Below are positions 36,322-44,701 of a stretch of DNA of 64,000 bases, piece by piece. The translations under genes were made by a program, and so were the position numbers. The DNA lies in contig NZ_LMNL01000004.1 in the NCBI RefSeq assembly GCF_001422985.1, forward strand, positions 22,024 through 86,023. Reading direction: 5' to 3'. Every line of letters begins with the position of its first letter. Within the stretch, counting starts at the first letter, position 1. The notes under the pieces were generated by a model that saw only the letters and a list, made by a program, of their open reading frames with translations, made no database searches and had not been told where the DNA came from. Origin of the DNA: Methylobacterium sp. Leaf117. Lineage in GTDB: Bacteria; Pseudomonadota; Alphaproteobacteria; Rhizobiales; Beijerinckiaceae.

Positions 36322-36451
36322 GGCGACGGGACGTGTGCTGCTGCTCTGATACGACGATGTCCGCTTGCGATCAAACGGCTTGCATCCTAATAATACGCAA
36401 ACGAAAAGAGGGCCGGATCGTCCACGGTCGGTGCGCACAGGAGCCTCGCGC

Positions 36452-36910
36452 GTGTCTGCCCGAAAGCCGCCCGTCAGAACTCTGGACCAGCTCCGCCTCG
36501 CCTACACCCACACGCTTCTGCTGACGGGCCGGCACTGGCGCCGCGCGGCCAACACGGTCATGGAGGCGCATGGTCTCTCCGACGCCACGGCGGTTCCGCT
36601 GATCATGATCGGTCGCCTCAATGGCGCGCCGCGTCAGAACGCCCTAGCGGAGGCCGTCGGCATTGAGGGGCCATCCCTGGTGCGCCTCCTCGACCAACTC
36701 TGCGAAGCGGGCCTCGCGGTCCGCCGAGAGGATCCCACCGACCGCCGGGCTAAGGTGCTCAGCCTCACCACCGCCGGGACGGCCGTGGTCGCCCGCATGG
36801 AAGCCGATCTCGTGCGCCTGCGGGCCGAAATCTTTTCCGAGGTCAGCACCGCCGATCTCGAAGCGAGCCTGCGGGTGTTCGCGTCGCTGCAGGCCTCCTG
36901 CATCCGGTGA
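36452..36910 (+). CDS. MarR-family transcriptional regulator
   Basis: About 152 residues with a winged helix-turn-helix: QNALAEAVGIEGPSLVRLLD as recognition region, and the wing EDPTDRRAKVLSLTTAGTAV, which is the MarR signature (D-x-R-D/R-x-x). I prefer GTG 36452 because aggag lies nine bases upstream; an ATG at 36365 gives a poorly conserved extension. Target genes are unknown; the hydrolase/GMC pair 146 bases downstream is on the same strand. Confidence 0.85.
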   Translation: MSARKPPVRTLDQLRLAYTHTLLLTGRHWRRAANTVMEAHGLSDATAVPLIMIGRLNGAPRQNALAEAVGIEGPSLVRLLDQLCEAGLAVRREDPTDRRAKVLSLTTAGTAVVARMEADLVRLRAEIFSEVSTADLEASLRVFASLQASCIR

Positions 36911-37055
36911 TGCGCGAGGGGTTGCCCCGCCCTGCGCTCCGTCTCTGTCTTCAGCCCATGCGCTCTTGGCGGGAGCTTTACGTCCGGCCGAGGTTCGTTC
37001 CAACCGGGGGATGCTGCCGAACGCCGCGTCCCGGCTGACTTGAAGGGACGACGTC

Positions 37056-38486
37056 GTGCGCTCTTTGCAGCGCATGTCTAACACATCATCCGGCCGGCCG
37101 GTTCTCTATTGCCTTCACTATCTCGGCGGCAGCGCCGCAACCTTCGACGCGGTGGCGGAGCACCTCGCGGGTGCGGTGGACTGCGTCGCCCTGGACTTGC
37201 CCGGCTTCGGCGCCGACGGGAGCGGTCCCGCCCGAGACGTCGGCGCGATGGCCGACGGCGTGGCGGCCCGGATCCGGGCAGACGCCCCGGCCCGATGGCT
37301 GCTGGCCGGCAACAGCATGGGCGCCAAGGTCGCTCTCGCGGTCGCCCGGCAGGCGGAGGATGGCGCACCCGGTCTCGAAGGCCTCGGAGGCCTCGCGCTG
37401 ATGGCCGGTTCGCCGCCCTCCCCCGAGCCGATGTCCGAGGACAAGCGCGCCGCGATGATCGCCTGGATCGATGCAGATTCAGCCGCGCGCGCGCGGGAGG
37501 CGGACGCCTTCGTCGCTCAGAATGTCGGCGCTCCCCTCGATCAGGCCCTGATGGACCGGACCGTGGCGGATGTCCTGCGCGCCAGCCCCGAAGCCTGGAA
37601 AGCCTGGCTCGCTCACGGCAGCCGTGAGGATTGGTGCGCGCGGATCGGCATCCTGCGCAGCCCGGCGGTCATCCTGGCCGGTTCGGAGGATGCCGATCTC
37701 GGCGCGACCGCCCAGGCTGCCCTGACGGCTCCGCACCTTGCCCAGGCCCGTCTCGTCACCCTGGAGGGCGCCGGGCACCTCATTCCTCTTGAGCGCCCGC
37801 AGGCCGTGGCCCTGGCCGTGGGTACGCTCCTGGTCGAACCGGCCTGGCAGGAAGCGCCCGCCCCTGCCCCCACCTTGCCGCAGGCCTATGCGGACCTGAT
37901 TCGGTCGGAACGCGTGAACGGCCGCCTGCGCGAGGCACTGCTGGCGCGGGCGGAGGCGGACGACCCGGCCTATCAGCCCCGCGCCCTCGATCCGGTCGGT
38001 CTGTCGATCCTGCGAGCCGCCTGTGACCGGGTGCTGCCGCAGGATGGGCCGGACCGTATCGATCTGGCCGCCCGCATCGATGCCCGGCTGGCGAGCGGGG
38101 CCGGTGACGGCTGGCGCTTCGCCAAACTGCCGCCGGACGCGGAGGCCTACAGCCTCGCGCTGCGGACCCTGGACGCCGCCGCCCGCGCGGCCCACGCGAA
38201 ACCCTTCGTGGTTCTCGACGCCAAGGAGCAGGATGCCCTGCTGGAAAGCCTGGAGACCGGCACGGTCTCGGGCGATCTCGATGCCGAACAGATGGGGTTC
38301 TGGTTCGAGGATCTTCGCGCCGACGTGGCGCGCACCTATCTGGCCCACCCATTGGCGCTGGCTCGCATGGATTTCAGCGGCATCGGTGCGGGCGGCGACA
38401 CCGACCCCCTCCCGGGCTTCCGCGACATCGGTATCGGCCAGCGCGAAGCATGGGAACCCTGCACGCTTCCGGAGACCACCCGATGA
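37056..38486 (+). CDS. Alpha/beta hydrolase fused to a gluconate-2-dehydrogenase-subunit-3-like domain
   Basis: A 476-residue fusion. Residues 1-265 are an alpha/beta hydrolase: [30 protein letters not shown], the nucleophile elbow [14 protein letters not shown], and [11 protein letters not shown] with the terminal His. Residues 280-470 resemble the small subunit (subunit 3) of membrane-linked gluconate/GMC dehydrogenases ([40 protein letters not shown]). Start GTG 37056 has aaggga seven bases upstream. Its stop overlaps the start of the GMC oxidoreductase (ATGA), so the C-terminal domain is probably the partner of that enzyme. No Tat or Sec signal is seen, unlike classical small subunits. 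Confidence 0.8.
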   Translation: MRSLQRMSNTSSGRPVLYCLHYLGGSAATFDAVAEHLAGAVDCVALDLPGFGADGSGPARDVGAMADGVAARIRADAPARWLLAGNSMGAKVALAVARQAEDGAPGLEGLGGLALMAGSPPSPEPMSEDKRAAMIAWIDADSAARAREADAFVAQNVGAPLDQALMDRTVADVLRASPEAWKAWLAHGSREDWCARIGILRSPAVILAGSEDADLGATAQAALTAPHLAQARLVTLEGAGHLIPLERPQAVALAVGTLLVEPAWQEAPAPAPTLPQAYADLIRSERVNGRLREALLARAEADDPAYQPRALDPVGLSILRAACDRVLPQDGPDRIDLAARIDARLASGAGDGWRFAKLPPDAEAYSLALRTLDAAARAAHAKPFVVLDAKEQDALLESLETGTVSGDLDAEQMGFWFEDLRADVARTYLAHPLALARMDFSGIGAGGDTDPLPGFRDIGIGQREAWEPCTLPETTR

Positions 38487-40033
38487 ACCTCGATGCGATG
38501 CATCGCCATGCAATCCACGAGACCGTCGACGCGGTGGTGATCGGCACCGGCGCCGGCGGTGCGCCCCTGCTGGCACGCCTCGCCCAGGCCGGCCTCTCCT
38601 GCGTCGCCCTGGAGGCCGGGCCGAACTTCGATCCGAAGGGGTTCGCCTTCGACGAGACACTGGCCGACGAGATCTATTGGACCGAGGAGCGGATCAGCGG
38701 CGGCTCGACGCCCGAAGCCTTCGGCGGCAACAATAGTGGCACCGGCGTCGGCGGCTCGACCTTGCATTGGGGCGCCTTTACGCCCCGGGCCGATGCCCGC
38801 GATCTGCGCCTCCACACCGAGACCGGTGAGGGCGTCGACTGGCCCTTGGACTATGCCGAGCTGCGGCCGTTCTACGAGCGTGTCGAAGCCTTCATCGGCG
38901 TGTCCGGTCCGGCCTCCTATCCCTGGGACGAGACCCGTGCCTACCCGCTCGGCCCCGTCGCCCGCAACGCACCGGCCCAGGCCATGGCCAACGCCTGCAC
39001 GGCGCTCGGGGTGCGATTCGCCGATGCCCCAGCGGCGGTCGTGTCGCGCGCCTTCCCTCAGGAGCATGGCCCGACCCGGCCCGGCTGCATCAACTGCGGG
39101 TATTGCCACCAGGGCTGTCGCACCGGCGCCAAGACCAGCATGGACGTCACCTACCTGCCGCTCGCCGTGCATCACGGCGCCGAGATCCGGGCCGAGGCCC
39201 GGGTTCACGGCATCGAGCGGTCGAAGGACGGCCGCGTCACCGCTGTGATTTACCGCCAGGGCGGCGTCGACCGTCGCCAGCCCTGCCGCAACGTCTTCCT
39301 GTGCGCCGGCTCGGTGGAATCCGCACGCCTCCTCCTGCACCTCGACCTCTGCAACGGCAGCGGTCAGGTCGGCCGCAACTACATGGGCCACGTCGCCACC
39401 CAGGTCTGGGGCACCTTCGAGCCCGAGATGCGGATGAACAAGGGCTATCCCTCCTCGCTCATCACCGAGGATATGATCCGCCCGGCCGACGCGGATTTCG
39501 CTGGTGGCTATCTCGTGCAAAGCCTCGGCGTGGTCCCGCTCACCTTCGCCAATTCCCTGGCGCGGGGGCGAAAGCTCTGGGGACGGGCGTTGGCCGACCA
39601 GCTCGCGCGCTACAACCACATGGCCGGCATCGGCATCAACGGCGAGACCCTGCCCTGCGACGCCAACGTGCTGACGCTCTCCGACGAGGTCGACGCGTTG
39701 GGGATGCGCAAGGCGACGATCAGTTTCGGCTACAGCCAGAATGAAAAGCGCCTCAACGCGCACGCCACCCGATTCCTGAACCAGGTCTGGGAAGCGGCCG
39801 GCGCGACGGATCTCTGGACCCTGGAGCGCGTCGCCCACACCATCGGCACCTGCCGCATGGGCCGCGACGGCGACACCGCGGTGGTCGATCCCTATGGCCG
39901 CAGCTTCGAGGTGCCGAACCTGTGGATCTGCGACGGCTCGACCTTCCCGAGTTCGCTCGCCGCCAACCCGGCCCTGACCATCATGGCCATGAGTCTGCGG
40001 AGCGCCGAAGCGTTCCTGGCGGACGGACGCTAG
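38483..40033 (+). CDS. GMC-family FAD-dependent oxidoreductase
   Basis: A 516-residue large subunit. FAD-binding [20 protein letters not shown] (Rossmann fold, G-x-G-x-x-G type) at about 26-45; [18 protein letters not shown]-terminal GMC signature with [16 protein letters not shown] (His) and [20 protein letters not shown] Cys cluster [11 protein letters not shown] at about 210-220 resembles the iron-sulfur ligands reported in FAD-dependent sugar dehydrogenases. The partner small subunit is fused to a hydrolase in the preceding gene. No cytochrome c subunit follows. Likely oxidises a sugar, alcohol or acid; substrate unknown. Confidence 0.88.
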   Translation: MNLDAMHRHAIHETVDAVVIGTGAGGAPLLARLAQAGLSCVALEAGPNFDPKGFAFDETLADEIYWTEERISGGSTPEAFGGNNSGTGVGGSTLHWGAFTPRADARDLRLHTETGEGVDWPLDYAELRPFYERVEAFIGVSGPASYPWDETRAYPLGPVARNAPAQAMANACTALGVRFADAPAAVVSRAFPQEHGPTRPGCINCGYCHQGCRTGAKTSMDVTYLPLAVHHGAEIRAEARVHGIERSKDGRVTAVIYRQGGVDRRQPCRNVFLCAGSVESARLLLHLDLCNGSGQVGRNYMGHVATQVWGTFEPEMRMNKGYPSSLITEDMIRPADADFAGGYLVQSLGVVPLTFANSLARGRKLWGRALADQLARYNHMAGIGINGETLPCDANVLTLSDEVDALGMRKATISFGYSQNEKRLNAHATRFLNQVWEAAGATDLWTLERVAHTIGTCRMGRDGDTAVVDPYGRSFEVPNLWICDGSTFPSSLAANPALTIMAMSLRSAEAFLADGR

Positions 40034-40056
40034 AGCTTTTCGTTTTCGTTTGTCGT

Positions 40057-40089
40057 GTCAGGGATAACCGGTTTCCGCTTATCCCTGAC
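40057..40089. terminator. Bidirectional terminator hairpin
   Basis: gtcagggataa pairs perfectly with ttatccctgac (11-bp stem, 11-base loop) between the convergent GMC gene and the HTH gene. T-rich sequence lies just upstream (ttttcgttttcgttt), which serves as the U tract for the minus-strand transcript. Confidence 0.75.
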
Positions 40090-40120
40090 AAACTCTGGGC
40101 TGATGGACTCGGGCGGTGGC

Positions 40121-40399
40121 TCAGGCCACCGCCCGGGCCACGATGTCGGGGTAGCGTCCAATGAGCCGGACATCGGCAATGCTAAAATCCGGCGCTGTCG
40201 CCCGCGCCTGCTCCCAGTCGCGCAAGGTCCCGACAGGAACCCGAAAGCGGTTGGCGAACTCCGACTGCGACAGTCCGAGGCTGGTCCGCGTCCGACGCAT
40301 CAGGCAGGCACGCTGGCCCCGGTCCAGGGCTTCGGCCGTCGCGTCGAAGTCCTGGTCGTCGGCCGGATCAGCCGAAAGCGCAATCGGCGCGTTCTTCAC
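40121..40399 (-). CDS. HTH domain protein, antitoxin-like
   Basis: A 92-residue protein with a helix-turn-helix (RTSLGLSQSEFANRFRVPVG, then TLRDWEQAR) and a C-terminal end IGRYPDIVARAVA that resembles antitoxins of the HigA/RelB-linked XRE type (SQxEFAxRFxVPVGTLRDWEQ). No toxin gene stands next to it; the 5' neighbour is an SDR whose stop is 18 bases away. It may be an orphan antitoxin or a simple regulator. Confidence 0.72.
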   Translation of the reverse strand: MKNAPIALSADPADDQDFDATAEALDRGQRACLMRRTRTSLGLSQSEFANRFRVPVGTLRDWEQARATAPDFSIADVRLIGRYPDIVARAVA

Positions 40400-40417
40400 T
40401 CGTGTTTCCCATTCCCC

Positions 40418-41296
40418 TCAATACATCGGGGTCCCGCCGGTGACCGGCACCAGCGCGCCCGTCATGTAGCTGCCCTCCCGCGAGGCGAGCAGCACGTAGG
40501 CGGGGGCCAGTTCGGCCGGCTGGCCGGCCCGGCCGAGGGGCGTGTCGGCGCCGAGGGATGCGATCTGCTCGGGACTCTTTACGATGGGCTGGATCGGGGT
40601 CCAGACAGGGCCGGGCGCGACGCAATTGACCCGGATGCCCTTGGGCGCGAGCAGGTTCGACAGGCCGATGGTCAGGCTGGCGATGGCGCCCTTGGTGGAG
40701 GCGTAGACCAGCATGGTCTTGTCGGCGATCTTGGCCTGCTGGCTCGTGGAATTCACGATGGCCGAGCCCGGCTTCATGTGCGGCACGGCGGCCTGGGCGA
40801 GGTACAGCATCGCGAACACGTTGGCGCGGAACGAGCCTTCGAGATCCTCCGGCGTCACATCGTCGAGTTCTTCGTTCACCACCTGGGCGGCAGCGTTGTT
40901 GACCAGGATGTCGAGGCCCCCGAGTTCCGCCACGGTGCACTCGACCAGCCTCCGGCAATGGGCCGCATCGCGTAAATCACCGGGCAGCAGAAGGACGCGG
41001 CGCCCGGCTTTGCGGACCCAGTCCGCGGTATCTTCGGCGTCCGACTGCTCGACGGGCAGGTAGGAGATCGCCACGTCGGCGCCCTCGCGGGCATACGCGA
41101 TCGCCACGGCCCGGCCGATGCCGGAGTCACCGCCGGTCACCAGGGCGACGCGGCCGGTTAGCAGGCCTTTGCCGACGTAGCTCGTTTCGCCGTGATCGGG
41201 CGCCGGATCCATGCGCGAGCTCAGACCCGGCCGCTCCTGCTGCTGGTCGCCGGGAAAGGGCGGCCGCGGGCCGGCGTCACGGGGGTCGATGGTCAT
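40418..41296 (-). CDS. SDR-family oxidoreductase
   Basis: A 292-residue short-chain dehydrogenase of the extended N-terminus group (YghA/general stress 39-like). NAD(P)-binding VALVTGGDSGIGRAVAIAYA at about 50-69, NNAAAQ, active-site Ser and Tyr-x3-Lys in STSQQAKIADKTMLVYASTK, and the C-terminal YMTGALVPVTGG. Such proteins have often been linked to stress or alcohol metabolism, without a fixed substrate. On the same strand as the HTH gene downstream and the small protein upstream. Confidence 0.9.
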   Translation of the reverse strand: MTIDPRDAGPRPPFPGDQQQERPGLSSRMDPAPDHGETSYVGKGLLTGRVALVTGGDSGIGRAVAIAYAREGADVAISYLPVEQSDAEDTADWVRKAGRRVLLLPGDLRDAAHCRRLVECTVAELGGLDILVNNAAAQVVNEELDDVTPEDLEGSFRANVFAMLYLAQAAVPHMKPGSAIVNSTSQQAKIADKTMLVYASTKGAIASLTIGLSNLLAPKGIRVNCVAPGPVWTPIQPIVKSPEQIASLGADTPLGRAGQPAELAPAYVLLASREGSYMTGALVPVTGGTPMY

Positions 41297-41398
41297 CGGC
41301 TTTCGGGCCTTCCAGGGCTGTCTTGGGAGCGAGGCTTTATCGGGAGCGAGGCTGTCGCAAGGGACCGGGAGCCCGCGGGGGCGGGCTCCCGGGATCGG

Positions 41399-41614
41399 TC
41401 AGGCGCTCGCGTCGTCGGCTTCCAGGATCGTCTCGAGGTCGCCCGTGAGGGCATCGAGCTGGTCGGCCGTCGCCCGGATCTTGAAGGTGGTGCCGTCCTC
41501 GGCCTCGACCGCGATTTCCACGTGGTCGTCGACGCGGGCGGCTAGGGCCTGCTTGAGAATGTAGGTCGTGACGTCTGCCGTCTTGTCCGCCGTCTTATCT
41601 GCCGTCTTGGCCAT
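41399..41614 (-). CDS. Small acidic hypothetical protein with TADK repeats
   Basis: A 71-residue soluble protein. The N-terminus (AKTADKTADKTADVTTYILK) is encoded by three 12-bp repeats at 41577-41612. The rest (ARVDDHVEIAVEAEDGTTFK, DALTGDLETILEADD) looks like a small beta-alpha domain of unknown type. Between SDR and GH15 genes on the same strand. Confidence 0.6.
   Translation of the reverse strand: MAKTADKTADKTADVTTYILKQALAARVDDHVEIAVEAEDGTTFKIRATADQLDALTGDLETILEADDASA
41577..41612. repeat. Three 12-bp tandem repeats at a gene start
   Basis: gccgtcttgtcc, gccgtcttatct, gccgtcttggcc, in frame, encode the TADK/TADV repeats of the small protein. Confidence 0.85.
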
Positions 41615-41698
41615 GCTGCCGTCTCCTGCTGTGGTCCCGGGCAACGCGGCAGAGCCTGGGGCGGATCTGCGACCAAAGCTCTCGCTCGGTCCCGAGGC

Positions 41699-43504
41699 CT
41701 ACAGACCCTGTCCCGATAGGGTGGCGGCGGCCTGGATCAGGGCGAGGTGGGTCAACCCCTGCGGCAGGTTGCCGAGATAGGTTCCACTGACGGGGTCGGC
41801 CATCTCGGCATAGGTGCCGGAATTCCGATCGAGAGCCGCCACCAGGGCCTCGAAGGCGGCTTCCGCCTCCGCCTGCTCCCCGAGCAGGGCCTTGGCCTCG
41901 ATCAGCCAGAACGTGCAGGCGAGGAAGCAGCCCTCTTCCGCCTCCGCGCCGGTGTAGCGGTAGTGGTAGGGACCGCGCCCCAACGCTCGGTCGACGGCCC
42001 GGCAGGTGGCGGCGAGGCGGACGGGATTGCCGAAGCGGAATCGTACCGCAAGGGTCAGGGAGGCATCGAGCTTTTCGGTGCCCGGATGCATGACGTAGGA
42101 TTGCTGCGCCTCGGACCAGCAATGCTGATCGATCCACTCGGCGACCCGGTCGCGGGCACGCGCCCAGCGCTCCCGGCACGCCCCCGGAAGGTGTCCGCCA
42201 TCGGCGAGTTCCACCGCCCGGGCGAGGGCCTGCCAGCAGCTGATCTTGGAGCCGGTGTAGTGTTCGGCATCCGGCAGTTCCCAGATGCCCGCATCCTTGA
42301 GCTTCCAGGACTCGGCGCATTGGTCGGCGAGTTCGGCGAGCAGCGCCCCGGTGCGCAGGTCGAGCATGTTGCCGTCGGCGACGAAGCGCTCTGCGGTCTC
42401 GAAGATGTCGCCGTAGATGCCGTGCTGGTGCTGACCCGTCGCCAGGTTTCCGGTCCGCACGGGACGCGAGCCGCGATAACCCGGAAGGTCGATCTCCCGC
42501 TCGCCGGGCACGCGCCCGCCGTCGAGGGTGTAGAGCACCTGTGCCCCGTGCTCGCCGATGTGGCGCATCAGCCAGGACAGGGCGGCGTTGGCCTCGGCCT
42601 GCGCGCCCAGGCGCAGGAAGGCCTTGATGACGTAGCCGGCATCGCGGATCCAGGCGTAGCGGTAATCGTAGTTCTTGGAGCCGCCGATGCCCTCGGGCAG
42701 GGACGTCGTGGCCGCCGCCGCGATGGCGCCGGTGGGCGAGTAGAGCAGCAGCTTCAGCGCCAGGGCGCTGCGCTCGACCTGCTCGGCGTAGCGACCCCGA
42801 TAGGCGAGCCGTTCGGTCCAGTCCCGCCACTCCCCGCACGACACGTCGATGCGCCGGTCGATCTCTTCGATGGGCGCCACCACCAGGGGCTGGTCCTCGG
42901 CCGCCACGATGGCGACGACTTCGCGCTGGCCTGCGCGCACCTCCACGAAGCCCAAGATGGCGTGGTCGTTCTCCGCCTCGATCCGGATGCCGTCGCTGGT
43001 CCGGAACAGGCCCATCATGCCGGCGACGTGGAAGGCGGTGCCGTTGCTGTTGCCCGACAGGTAGGGGGCGGCCGTGTCGCCCCGGGTGCCGAACACCAGC
43101 GCCACCCGGAAGCGCACGCGCCCCTCCAGGCCCTCGATCCGGCGGGCCAGCTCCGCCCAGGGCAGGCGTCCGGCCGGGCCGCTGTTCAGGCTTTCGGTGA
43201 GCCGCGCGCGCCCGGTCTTCGTGGTAAAGACGGTCTCGTGGACGTTGCTGCCTTCGCGATAGCCGATCTCGGCCGTGAACGGCTCCTCCGGGGTGATCGC
43301 GAAGTAGCCGCCTTCGTCTGGGCTCAGCAGGCGGTCGAACAGCGGCGGCGAGTCGAGATTGGGGCAGCACCACCAGTCGATGGAGCCATCCGCGCCCGAG
43401 AGTGCCACCGAGCGGCCCTCACCGATGGCCGCGTAGGCTTCGAGTGGGAGGTAGCCGTCGGTGCGGGTGACGGCACCACCTTCGCGGGGAAAAGGCTTCA
43501 GCAC
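41699..43504 (-). CDS. Glycoside hydrolase family 15 protein (glucoamylase/trehalase-like)
   Basis: About 601 residues of the GH15 (six-hairpin) family. N-terminal domain: LEAYAAIGEGRSVALSGADG, IDWWCCPNLDSPPLFDRLLS. Catalytic (alpha/alpha)6 barrel: GGSKNYDYRYAWIRDAGYVI, DIFETAERFVADGN, and EEGCFLACTFWLIEAKALLG near the end with the conserved Glu. It probably acts on alpha-glucans or trehalose in the cytoplasm; no signal peptide. GTG at 43504 has aaggg upstream and is preferred over GTG 43564. Nearest neighbours are the SDR and a small protein, often stress-related. Confidence 0.88.
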   Translation of the reverse strand: MLKPFPREGGAVTRTDGYLPLEAYAAIGEGRSVALSGADGSIDWWCCPNLDSPPLFDRLLSPDEGGYFAITPEEPFTAEIGYREGSNVHETVFTTKTGRARLTESLNSGPAGRLPWAELARRIEGLEGRVRFRVALVFGTRGDTAAPYLSGNSNGTAFHVAGMMGLFRTSDGIRIEAENDHAILGFVEVRAGQREVVAIVAAEDQPLVVAPIEEIDRRIDVSCGEWRDWTERLAYRGRYAEQVERSALALKLLLYSPTGAIAAAATTSLPEGIGGSKNYDYRYAWIRDAGYVIKAFLRLGAQAEANAALSWLMRHIGEHGAQVLYTLDGGRVPGEREIDLPGYRGSRPVRTGNLATGQHQHGIYGDIFETAERFVADGNMLDLRTGALLAELADQCAESWKLKDAGIWELPDAEHYTGSKISCWQALARAVELADGGHLPGACRERWARARDRVAEWIDQHCWSEAQQSYVMHPGTEKLDASLTLAVRFRFGNPVRLAATCRAVDRALGRGPYHYRYTGAEAEEGCFLACTFWLIEAKALLGEQAEAEAAFEALVAALDRNSGTYAEMADPVSGTYLGNLPQGLTHLALIQAAATLSGQGL

Positions 43505-43802
43505 GGTACGGATACCCTTGGTGGGGAAGCGGACGGCACGGGTCGGAGGCGGGCGCGCCGCCACGGGCAGTGCGTGCGCGTCGCGAGTGTCCGAACCAAG
43601 CCGACCGGAAGCCTCCGCGGAGACCTGGTCGAACCCGCGCCGTCATCCGCCGTTCCGGCCCGGACTTGCTGCATGTTGACACGGCAGTGCGCGTGAGAGG
43701 CCACGCCTGTGGCCCGGAGGCCGCATCGCCGTGCCCTTCCGTACGATCAGAATGAACGCTCATTGACCAGTGAATGAACATTCAATACGTTGATGGGGTC
43801 GG
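43505..43802. other. Intergenic region upstream of the TetR-efflux genes
   Basis: About 300 bases with no gene; the right end contains the two TetR-type operators described separately. Confidence 0.5.
43751..43784. promoter_or_regulatory. Two TetR-type palindromic operators
   Basis: aatgaacgctcatt (43751-43764) and tgaatgaacattca (43771-43784) are palindromes spaced 20 bases apart centre to centre, two turns of helix. Such AATGA-N4-TCATT sites are typical for TetR-family repressors, and a TetR gene follows at 44051. Autoregulation of the efflux operon is inferred. Confidence 0.78.
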
Positions 43803-44048
43803 ATGGAGGATGCGATGCAGCGGACCCACGAGGATGCCTGGTCTCAGGCGCTGATGCGGCGGGCGCGGACACTCGTCGCGCCGGAGCAGCTGCTGCTCGG
43901 GGCCGTGCTGGTGCTCGGCTGGGCCGCCCTGATTGCCTGGACCGGCAACGGCTCGGTCGGCTGGCAGGCCCGTCTCTGCGCCGATGCGGATGCCTCGGTT
44001 ACCGCCTGCCGGATGGTCGCGCCGTCTGCGGACGGACGGGTCTCCTGA
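43803..44048 (+). CDS. Small single-span membrane protein
   Basis: An 81-residue protein with one hydrophobic segment (LLLGAVLVLGWAALIAWTG) and two Cys in the C-terminal part (ARLCADADASVTACRMVAP). It lies directly after the two operators and two bases before the TetR gene, so it is probably the first gene of the TetR-RND transcript. No family recognised. ATG 43815 (MQRTHE) is an alternative start. Confidence 0.55.
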   Translation: MEDAMQRTHEDAWSQALMRRARTLVAPEQLLLGAVLVLGWAALIAWTGNGSVGWQARLCADADASVTACRMVAPSADGRVS

Positions 44049-44050
44049 GC

Positions 44051-44701
44051 ATGGCCTCGCCGGTCGGCACCCTCATCGATGCCCGCGCCGGACAGGCCGC
44101 GCGTCGGGAACAGATCCTCGACGCCGCCTGCGCCTGCTTCGTGCGCAACGGGTTCCATCGCACCACCATGCAGGATCTCGCCCGCGAGGCCGGGATGACG
44201 GCGGGCAATTTCTATCACTATTTTCGCTCGAAGGAGGCCCTGGTCCTCGGCTTGGTCGAGCGCGAGCGTGAGAGCGGCGCCCTCCTGGTGACGCGCCTCC
44301 AGCAGGAGGGCGACCGGCGCAGTGCCCTGTTCGGGGTACTCGGACAGTATTTCGGGTCGCTGACCCGCGAGGCGGCGGTGCTGCGCCTGGAGATCTGGTC
44401 CGAGGGAACCCGCAATCCCGCAATCGCGGCCCTGACGGCGGAGACGGAGGCGGAGGCGCGGGCTTGGTTCGAGGAGACCTTCGCCGACCTCGCCACCGCT
44501 TCGGACTGCGACCCGTCCGGCCTCTACGCCCTGCTGGCGCCCCAGCTGAAGGGCATCGTCCTGAGCCGCGCCATCCTGCCCGATTTCGATACGGGCATGG
44601 CCGTGGCGCAACTCCAGGCCCTGATCGAGGCAGGGCTCGCCGGCCGCGCGCCTCTCCCAGCCGGGGAGCCCCGCTCATGCCCCGCCATGGAGTCCCGCTG
44701 A
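44051..44701 (+). CDS. TetR-family regulator of the RND efflux operon
   Basis: A 216-residue TetR protein. The helix-turn-helix lies at about 20-66 (REQILDAACACFVRNGFHRT, REAGMTAGNFYHYFRSKEAL). The C-terminal ligand domain is typical in length. Its stop TGA shares a base with the ATG of the adaptor gene (TGATG), so translation is coupled. It most likely represses the operon through the palindromes at 43751-43784. Confidence 0.88.
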   Translation: MASPVGTLIDARAGQAARREQILDAACACFVRNGFHRTTMQDLAREAGMTAGNFYHYFRSKEALVLGLVERERESGALLVTRLQQEGDRRSALFGVLGQYFGSLTREAAVLRLEIWSEGTRNPAIAALTAETEAEARAWFEETFADLATASDCDPSGLYALLAPQLKGIVLSRAILPDFDTGMAVAQLQALIEAGLAGRAPLPAGEPRSCPAMESR

